The translations under genes were made by a program, and so were the position numbers. 64,000 nucleotides of DNA. Origin: Rhodamnia argentea (taxonomy: Eukaryota; Streptophyta; Magnoliopsida; Myrtales; Myrtaceae). This document shows positions 56,536 to 64,000 of this stretch, piece by piece; position 1 is the stretch's first letter; the number at the start of each line of letters is the position of its first letter. The stretch lies in the NCBI RefSeq assembly GCF_020921035.1, contig NC_063158.1, forward strand, positions 2,586,001-2,650,000, given 5' to 3'. The notes under the pieces are model-generated. The model was not told the DNA's origin, searched no databases, and saw only the letters and a program-made list of their open reading frames with translations.

Positions 56536-59500
56536 GCAGGTCTTCTCAGCTTTTGGGTTTGTTTATAAGATCACTACCTTTGAGAAAACTGTTGGATTCC
56601 AGATGAAAAAATAATTGAACTGACTATTTTTCGATAGAGCTTTTTATTAAGCAATTTCTTGACTAAAACCTTGTTCTTAGGCCCTAAATATCGCAGCAAA
56701 TTGTGATAGAAAATTTTCTCATGCTGAACATTTTTCTTGTCAATTGCTAATATAGGTTGTTCACAAGATCACTTCCTTTGAGAAAACTCCGGGTGATAAA
56801 AATTTTGATTGTTTTTTGGTTTTGTACAGAGCTTTTTACTAAGCAACTTCTTGATAAGACCTTGTTCTTAGGCCCTCGTGCAATTTTCGGACTCTGACAC
56901 TGCGTCTTCTGCAAAAAAATGCCCCTGATGGAAGATGCATTTCTAGCTGACGACTGTAGTAATTTTTTCACATGGTAATTAGTCCAACTGGAACTGGTAC
57001 ATGTTGCCCAAATTTATACATATTTTAGCACGAGTTCTTCACCAATATAATGTGTTTAACTATACTTTTTAAGATGGTATAATAATAATTCCTAGTTAAG
57101 CCAAAACTCAAATTTCTAAGAAGCAGTTCTTAGGAAAGAATGGCGTGTTCATGTGCTCTCGAGAATTTCTTTTGGGCTGCAATAGCATAATCTCTTCTAG
57201 TGCACTCACACGAACGTTACTAACTTGTTTCCTCTTGGTTTAAAGGTATTTGCTTCCTGAGCATTATGGGGCCATGCACTCTCAAGATCACATATTCACC
57301 CAATTCCAGAGCCATAGGAGAGGGTGACTTTTTTATTGGGGTTTTTTTTTTATTTTTATTTTTTAGTAAATCTTTGTTTCATGTTTGTTTATTGGCTGAT
57401 CAATTGTGTATTACCATGTTTACCTTGGCAACTCTTTGTTTATCAAGGATTATACTAGCCCATTCTTTCCCGTTGTTTCATCTACTATAGATGGCAATGG
57501 TCAGGTAAGGCATCGAAACTCAACATGCATTGTTTCAATCACATCCTCTGTTAGAATGAGATTGGGGTATAATTTTGTTTGCCTTATGATTTGACTAATT
57601 TGATTGAACATTGCATTTTATACTGCACGTGAGTATTGACTTGGATGCGAAAAAAATTAGAACCTCCTCAATGTCCTTCTCGTATCAATAGAGAACATGC
57701 AGTATCAGTAACATTGGAGGTTCGGCACATGAATGAGTCGTGTATGGATCAATGACGGATCAGATAGAGCACCTCTAGGCAAAGATGGATGGATGGACAA
57801 CCCTTGCATTGCGTGGCTCCCCCTGACGCAGGCATCATGGCCAAGTGCATGGGTGAACGATCCTTGGGCATGAATGAGCAATGATCTTGTGACGATTAGA
57901 TGATGATCGAACAACAATTGAATCTCGGTCGAGCCAATGATCAAACCATGACCGAGGGCCTAATGGACCGAGGGGAGGGGAGATTGAGGCGAGATGGGGT
58001 CGGAATCGAAGCGATGGGTGAGCCTTTTTTGCATTCTTGGGTATTTGTGTGTTTTCTAAGTATGTTACCCATTTAGCCTAGTTCAGGTCTTTTCAGCTTT
58101 TGGACATGTACTGGACGGGTCCAGGCATTAATTCGGTACCTTGGTTAGTAAGAGCAGTAAATTTTTTTCTGGATGAAGAATATCTTAGATGCATTGTTAA
58201 TTGTCGTATTGCTGTCCATGCAGATATTCAGACTACTGTAGTTGTAAATGAAGCTTTGGAAGGGCATTGCATATATGGCAGGGGCTTTTGCGAACTCCAT
58301 AACTCATACTCGCGTCATACAGATCTTAGCATAAAGGTAATCACATCTGCCCTGCGGCATAACTTTTATCTCAAGTAATCGCGACTCTCCTGCCCTGCGG
58401 ATATACAATTCCTCACTTTTGAAACAAAAAAGAAAAACCCCCTCTCCTGTATAAAGTTTTCTACTCGAGTTTTGAAAGATGCCACTTCCAATTGACCATT
58501 TGATCAAGATTGAACACTATTTGAATGTGCTCTCTCACTTTGAGAAAGGTAGTTCAACATTCATCGGTATCTCTGAAATGCCGAAATGCAATAGAAATTT
58601 GGCTAAACATGGATTAGGGATTGAAAAGAGGAACAATTAGTTCTCTCTGAACTACGATTATCAAATCGGTAGAATGTCAAAAGTCTATAAACATCTCCTT
58701 CACTCGAAACTCGAAGCACCCTTTTATACGGTGTTAACCCTAAATTACAATAGGAAACGCAAAATTACGAAAACACCATTAAAATTATAAAAACAGTCTA
58801 AAAACAAGAAATGCCTGAAAATCCATCTAAATGACTCTAAAATGTCGATCACAGCATAGCTGTGAGTTTCGATCAGCGGCCCATTTTCTTGCATCCGACC
58901 ACATTTCAACCCATTCCGACTTCGCCAACTCTAAGTGCATCAATCTGCCAACATGAACTTTAGATGATGTTGACTTTGAATGAACCACATGGTCAAGATT
59001 CGGCTAATCTCCTCGGATCTCGTGTTACAATTTTCAACATTGCATTTTCTGTGTCATCATTCAGGGAATTTGAACTGCCTTGTTTACCTTGCTTTGAAAG
59101 ATGAACCTTAAGTGCTAGCATGATCTAACTTAGTCGCGTTAACATGAGGCATTTTGTCTTTAACTCCTGAATTGATGGGAAATTTGAAGACTGAAGCAAG
59201 TATTCTGGCGACTTTCCTTTGCGAGAATGTATTCATGATGTCTTAATTTAAGAGTAAAGAAGCCTGGTCATTTGACTTGAGATAATGCTTATTCATTAAT
59301 CATTCTGATGGATAAGTTTTCACTTGTTAGCTTAACAAATTGTTGGGACTGACCTGAAATAATTATCTTAGCATTTTATGCTGCATTTCAGTTTTGATGT
59401 TGCTTAAATATGGCGTGTCATGATAATTTAGTCGTGCCTTTGAGTCTCTTACATCTCGAGTTTGAAAGAGTAAGAGAAATGGGTCTACGGTTTCAGGTTA

Positions 59501-59837
59501 ATGACGACCTTAGCACAATCCCTAATGCCTCGATGATGAATTCTCAACCTTCAACTCTAGGAAAGCAACCGGCTTCAGCTGCTGGGCTGTGGCTCAACAG
59601 TACGGTGGAGTGCCCTATGCTCCGGTCATCTCCCCCCTACAGGCTGGGGCCCGGGCCCTGCAGCTAAGCCCATGCCCATGCAAATGCAAGGTCACAACCC
59701 ACCAACAGTGCCTTTCCAGATGGCCCTTGGAATGATGCATGGCCCAAGCCACCTTGGTTTGCAGCATTCGTGGGTTCGACCTCGAGCTCCGTCGTCGTCC
59801 CTAGGCGCCATAGCTGGCTTGGCCAAGCCGAATCGGG
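56536..59837 (+). pseudogene. Polypyrimidine tract-binding protein (PTB) pseudogene, 3' half
   Basis: Intron-containing remains of a plant PTBP1/2-type splicing regulator on the plus strand, in gene order: RRM2 exon at 56546 (VFSAFGFVYKITTFEKTVGF), a second diverged copy of that exon at about 56757, YLLPEH at 57247, a PFFPVVSSTIDGNGQ-like piece at 57458 ending in a donor, VFSAFGHV at 58087 (RRM3), a good exon at 58230-58336 (VVNEALEGHCIYGRGFCELH, SYSRHTDLSIK, donor gtaatc), and the Gln/Met/Pro-rich tail from 59494 (IPNASMMNSQPSTLGKQPAS, later MPMQMQGHNPPTVPFQMALG, MMHGPSHLGLQH). Frames change within the tail near 59590, and several exon cores are missing or altered. The first RRM is absent. 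The 3' end is cut at about 59837 by repeat R. Retained introns show a duplicated, not a reverse-transcribed, pseudogene. Confidence 0.85.
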
Positions 59838-60546
59838 GCTTCTAAAGAATACTGCCATCGGAGAAATTTAGAGTGCTTCTCCCGAATTTGAGTGGTCGCT
59901 TGACGGTGGTATTCAAAACCTGTTAAAATACCCTAATATCACTTGACAATAGAGTTTATATTTTCTTTATATAGATAGGATGATATTAGCGTGACCATCC
60001 ACTATCAAATAACAATGTGATCGTTAGGCAAGACTTTTTTCATATAGATATAATCTTCTTCCACGTATAATTTTAGAACTAGTATACTTCGATTATCGGA
60101 CAATGAGTGCCACCCACAACCGGTGGGCGGTGGCTATCGATTGTGATTGTCCTCGTAAGGTTTCTTAAACGGGATCAATCCTAAATATTTTCAAAGTCCG
60201 ATTATGATTTGTTCTTTTTATATGTAAACCTAAAGACATTCCCACGTAAGTCCGCACCAAAAAGGTTGGCAGAGGGAACTCCGGTGTTTGTAACTACTTC
60301 ATACTAGGAAGCGGCGCCCATAGGAGGACAAAGCGGCTTGACTTTTCCTCGAACGTTATCTGAACTACTACTACCTAAATTCATCACACATCTTCCTTGT
60401 CTAATCTGTCTTGCTCTGGTGGATTGCCGACCTGTCATGTTCTAGAGTAAACCTCCTCTTCCACACTTCAACTCCACCCTCGAAATGATTTTCTTGGCTT
60501 ATCAAGCTTCCATTGATAACCCCCTCCGATCTACTCATGTTAGCCA
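59838..60546. repeat. Repeat R, copy 2
   Basis: Near-identical to 50996-51705 from gcttctaaagaatactgcc to catgttagcca, with scattered substitutions and a few one-base indels. It abuts the PTB pseudogene on the left. On the right it passes into a short stretch that includes, at 60626-60672, a scrap of the serine racemase leader (gattctccatttcgtagctc). Confidence 0.8.
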
Positions 60547-60699
60547 TGGCCATCTTACTAACGTTACGGTTGGCAGGGACTCTTACAGAAAATTTAGTTT
60601 CTCTCCTCATTTCGGTTTGAAAGATTCTCCATTTCGTAGCTCTCTCCGTCGTTTTTCGCTTCTCATTTTCGTAACTGGGCTTTAGCCCGGTGTACAAAC

Positions 60700-61260
60700 A
60701 CAAGATAACCAAGAAAAGGAAATGAAAACCCCAAAAAAGGCGCAATGACGACGATACTAGGTAATCCGTTTAGACTTCGTGGTGTTCAGATGTCTGAATA
60801 TCTCATGACAATTTTCCCCTACTAGTGCAAAAGAGGGGAAGGTGACACCGTTGCAGATTCACACAACACATGACCGAGGATAACACCCTACTAGAAAACA
60901 CTTAGACGAGCACCGGCCTACACTGGAATTGGTTCCATCCGCCTAGATCAGTCGATGAGCGGTCTGCATAAGGGTAACTGTACGAGGCAAAAGTGGTCCT
61001 GCTGATCTTCTGCCGCACAGCCGTTGCGGACATAGGACGACCATGAAAATGAGCACAATCTGGCGTTGAACCCACCCGTGAAGCTTCTGAAGGAGGCCAT
61101 GCAAGTGAGGCCGAGAGAGCAATTCAAACGGCACTACACAGGGAAGGAAGCGGAAGGAGGAGGAGCCTCGGAACAACAAGGATGCGAAGGAAACCACCGG
61201 GAGTGAGGCAGGCCAAGTTTCGATGCTTCTTCATCGAGGAAGGTCCATTGAACAACATAC
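60700..61260 (-). pseudogene. M-family membrane protein fragment, copy 3
   Basis: The minus strand matches copy 1 at 46870-47840: SLLFRGSSSFRFLPCVVPFE, LHGLLQKLHGWVQ, and the downstream 'ccccaaaaaaggcgcaatgac' tract at 60731-60760. The middle part (the YQGKP region and second helix) is deleted: the sequence jumps from the Arg-rich loop at about 61200 straight to the ASKLGLP region. It is therefore a pseudogene by internal deletion. Confidence 0.7.
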
Positions 61261-61311
61261 GGTCTCCTGGGAAGAAATGAAGAAATTCCACTCTCCTTCG
61301 CATCCAAAATT

Positions 61312-61478
61312 ACCAAAAAAATCTTAAATCTATTGCAATTGTACTAATTCAATTCAAAACCTTTTTTTATTGCCAAATACAAAAGGTTTAGGACTGAATT
61401 GACATAAATACAAAACGTTTAGGATTGAATTGACGTAATTTAAATAGATTTAGAACTTTTTTTTTTTTGGCAATTATT
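61312..61478. mobile_element. Short foldback MITE
   Basis: Inverted arms only: left 'ttaccaaaaaaatcttaaatctattgcaatt', right 'taatttaaatagatttagaac...ttggcaatt', plus inner 'aaaaggtttaggactgaattgaca'. It belongs to the same sequence family as the arms of 48775-49545, here without a GC-rich core. Confidence 0.7.
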
Positions 61479-61906
61479 CTGCAGAGTTGGCATACGGGGC
61501 AAGTGGGATCATGGAAATTTCTCTTCGTTTCTTTAGCTACAACCCCTTCGAAAGTTGAAAGCAAGCCGACATTGATTAAGTAGCTTTGATCGCGTGCATG
61601 TACTTGATTCTAAAATCCATAATGTAAATCGGATTTCAGACACTTGGAGAATCGAATCAGTAATGCTCACCCTACTAACAGCACATTGACAACGTTAATG
61701 AACCTGCTCCAAGTCTTGACTCTCAACTGTTTCCACTTCACTAGCTGCATCATAAGGAAGGTTGCGAAGCTTGCAAGATGACATCATAAATGCTAGAGAC
61801 ATCCCAATTCAATTATAGAATTCATCTACCAAACGATGTGGTATACGCGATGAAAAACAGTGGTCATAAAGATATTTTAACTATTTCCACCTCGTTTTAA
61901 TTTATA

Positions 61907-62215
61907 GGGAAATATAACATGAATGGTTCTTAAATTTTAGTTTAATATGCAATGTTGCCCATGAATTTTTAATTTGTTCAATATGCTCCATGAGCTTTAA
62001 TTCTATATTTAATGTGGCCTATGAACTTTTACAAATTTTCATATAGTTTGGGATTATACTGAACAGTTACCAACCGTTTAGGGATCATATTAAACAAATT
62101 AAAATTTATAAACGGCGTTACATATTAGGTTAAAGTTCAGAAAACGCATCATATAAGTTAGTTTAGAAATAACATTATATACCGAATAAAAGTTCATGGA
62201 TCATTTGTGCTATTG
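61907..62215. mobile_element. Foldback MITE upstream of serine racemase
   Basis: Left arm 'aacatgaatggttcttaaattttagtttaatatgcaatgttgc', right arm 'cattatataccgaataaaagttcatggatcatttg', inverted and degenerate. Inner 'tttgggattatactgaacagtt' and 'accgtttagggatcatattaaac' partly pair. It ends about 50 bases before the predicted leader exon of the serine racemase gene. Confidence 0.6.
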
Positions 62216-62265
62216 GTTCCTAATCCTTTTGTATTTATTTATTCTCGGATAATTCGAATATAATA

Positions 62266-62493
62266 ATGGACTGGTTTCTGGTTAGTGGATTTTCTATACG
62301 CCGTCGTTTTCTCCCAAAAAAGATTCTCCATTTCGTAGCTCTCCCCGTCGCTTTCGCTTGTCATCTTCTCTCCCGGACTTCCAAGTTTCCAGTTCTAAAC
62401 GCTCCAGTCACCCATTCTTCCATGGAGACTGACGAGCTTAGCGACTAAACCGCTGTGATTCTTCCTCGAAATCCTCTCTTCCTTGTCAACGGC
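62266..62493 (+). promoter_or_regulatory. Probable non-coding leader exon of serine racemase with a short upstream ORF
   Basis: This segment ends at a good donor (caacggc|gtaagttc, 62494) and lies upstream of the coding start at 63312. It is recognised as a leader because it is duplicated with its donor at 50170-50626. It contains a nine-codon upstream ORF, ATG at 62422 (METDELSD, stop 62446-62448). The transcription start is not known, and a longer 60-codon frame from 62266 shares that stop. Confidence 0.55.
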
Positions 62494-63311
62494 GTAAGTT
62501 CTTGAAACCTTCCACTTGAATCTCTTCTAACCTTCCGAATCTTCGGTCTGAGCTCAATCATGTACAGACGCAGAGTTTGTAGAGCTTCATGAGCTGCTTC
62601 GCATGGATTACTCCGGGTTTTTATCCATGTCCGATGAAGTTGGCTCTTTTGTTTAGGGGCAACTTTCTCGTTACCTTATGTGATGTTAAAAGACCTGGTT
62701 GATGCTAATAGATTGATTTTGCTCGGTCGGATTATGGAAAATTTTGATTTTTCTGTATTCGTCTTGTGGGGTTTTTGACTGTGGTCAATGCTATAGTCAG
62801 TTTGGTGGCTTGAGTGTGATTACAATCCATCTGGGGAATTATTTTTATGCTGTTAGAGTTTTAATGATTCTCTGTTCAACCTTACCAGTTTGATGGGTAA
62901 CATTTACTGGTCAAATTGTTCAAATCACTATGGCAATCAAACACAAACTCAGCCTAGCAAGCCACTGATTTATGCAGGCAATGTCTGAAAAAATCAGTGG
63001 TCCTGTCAAAGAAACCTTTCTCTGAAATTCTGTTTCATGACTTGAGATAGCCTTTTGATCTCAACTGCAAAGAAATCTTTCTGGTATTTGGAAGAACTTC
63101 ATTTTGTTGTTTTGCTTACTTTGAGCTGGATTATCCTTAATCCTAAAAGTGAAACGATGAGATGAAAATCCAGTAGGAGGAATTATATAGATACATTTTT
63201 GGTTGTCAGATAATATGTGCAAAGCTATTTTGACATTTCGGTTTCTTCACTAGAGCTCGCTGAAATTGTTTCAGTCTATTTAGAGAAATTACAGAGCAAA
63301 GTGGTTGCTTC

Positions 63312-64000
63312 ATGATGGATGCAAGTATCATGGGAGGGAAGTATGCTGCTGAAATATCCTCCATAAGAGAAGCACTAGAACGCATCGGCTCATTTGTACA
63401 CAAGACTCCTGTTATCACTTCAGAATCTCTTAATGCAATGTGCAACAGAAGTTTATACTTCAAGTGCGAATGCTTTCAGAAGGGGTGAGAAGTTCTTAAG
63501 TGGAGTGCCTTCCTCATAGTATATGCGTTTCTCCATTTGGTTCATGTTCGGATTTTGCTTTGGCCAAAGGAAAAAAAGTTCAGATTTTGCACAACAAGCA
63601 TTCCCTTTTCTTTGGCATGAGTTGTTGGCTAGAACCATAGGCATTTTTCTTTTACAATCAGTTTAATGTGGGTCTTCAAAATCACAGTGGGGCATTTAAG
63701 TTCAGAGGTGCTTGCAATGCTATATGGTCCCTTGATGATGCTCAGGCAGCTAAAGGGGTTGTTACACACAGCAGGTAAGTTTGACATTTGATGGTGTTCC
63801 AGACTCTTACTTTCCTGACTCATGCTTTAACTATCCCCAAGTTCTACGAGTTTAGCGGAAACCATGCTGCAGCATTGTCCTTAGCTGCAAAATTACGAGG
63901 GATTCCAGCATATGTAGTGATACCAAAAAATGCACCAAAATGCAAAGTCGATAATGTCATTCGCTATGGTGGTCAAGTTATCTGGAGTGAGGTCACAATT
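63312..64000 (+). CDS. SR: Serine racemase (PLP fold type II), 5' part
   Basis: The first three coding exons, 63312-63484, 63688-63774 and 63856-63991 (possible donor gtcac), then the window ends. From ATG ATG at 63312: MMDASIMGGKYAAEISSIRE, KTPVITSESLN, FKCECFQKG, then GAFKFRGACNAIWSLDDAQA, where the lysine of FKFRGA is the one that binds pyridoxal phosphate, SSGNHAAALSLAAKLRGIPA and PKNAPKCKVDNVIRYGGQVI with WSE. This wording is specific to plant serine racemase rather than threonine deaminase. The enzyme interconverts L- and D-serine and can dehydrate serine to pyruvate. The leader exon and intron lie upstream (62266-62493). No defect is seen in the visible part, about 130 of roughly 330 residues. 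Confidence 0.93.

Noticed and set aside
58100-58378. 92-residue ORF as an independent small gene
   Set aside because: Its second half is the RRM3 exon of the PTB pseudogene and its first half is intron.

Overview
The window is nuclear DNA of a flowering plant (a eudicot). It has GT-AG introns, AT-rich intergenic DNA full of small inverted-repeat elements, and plant-only gene families: GPX8- and GPX6-type glutathione peroxidases, a four-C2 MCTP, an HMA5-type copper ATPase, a GT47 wall glycosyltransferase and kiwellin. The repeat style reminds me of Myrtaceae (Eucalyptus-like), but that is an inference the sequence alone does not prove.

Layout. 0-14 kb, minus strand: three glutathione peroxidase genes. 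Two GPX8-type copies lie in a tandem duplication of about 5.3 kb of shared sequence (1-5327 and 6597-12037), each carrying the same LINE scrap and the same foldback element. A GPX6/PHGPx-type gene follows. A decayed kiwellin gene sits between the duplicated units. 17-23 kb, minus: an intronless GT47 gene and an MCTP gene whose coding part is one exon. 25.5-30.8 kb: nested AT-rich foldback elements and no convincing gene. 30.8-34.9 kb, plus: a seven-exon theta-class glutathione transferase. 36.5-40.5 kb, minus: a six-exon HMA5-like copper pump. 42-45 kb: a TIR-bounded element holding an old reverse-transcribing virus-like fossil. 46.7-62 kb: a mosaic built from pieces of several genes: an unrecognised membrane-protein family, a cytokinin dehydrogenase exon, the 3' half of a PTB splicing factor, a duplicated serine racemase leader, and a repeat here called R. 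63.3 kb to the end, plus: the first coding exons of serine racemase, running out of the window.

Functionally, the intact genes lean towards redox and metal homeostasis (peroxide reduction, glutathione conjugation, copper export), with cell-wall and plasmodesmal/trafficking genes beside them. I see no operon-like logic and no convincing new molecular system. The most unusual items are: (i) a vestigial first metal-binding domain in the copper pump, with serines in place of both cysteines; (ii) the chimeric serine-racemase-leader/membrane-protein locus; (iii) a probable transit peptide of the third peroxidase lying out of frame; (iv) the recurring design of AT-rich foldback elements with GC-rich cores; and (v) a fossil pararetrovirus-like polymerase enclosed by terminal inverted repeats.

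Exon limits were read by eye from splice consensus and protein-family conservation. No alignment or database search was run, so family names are recognition calls.
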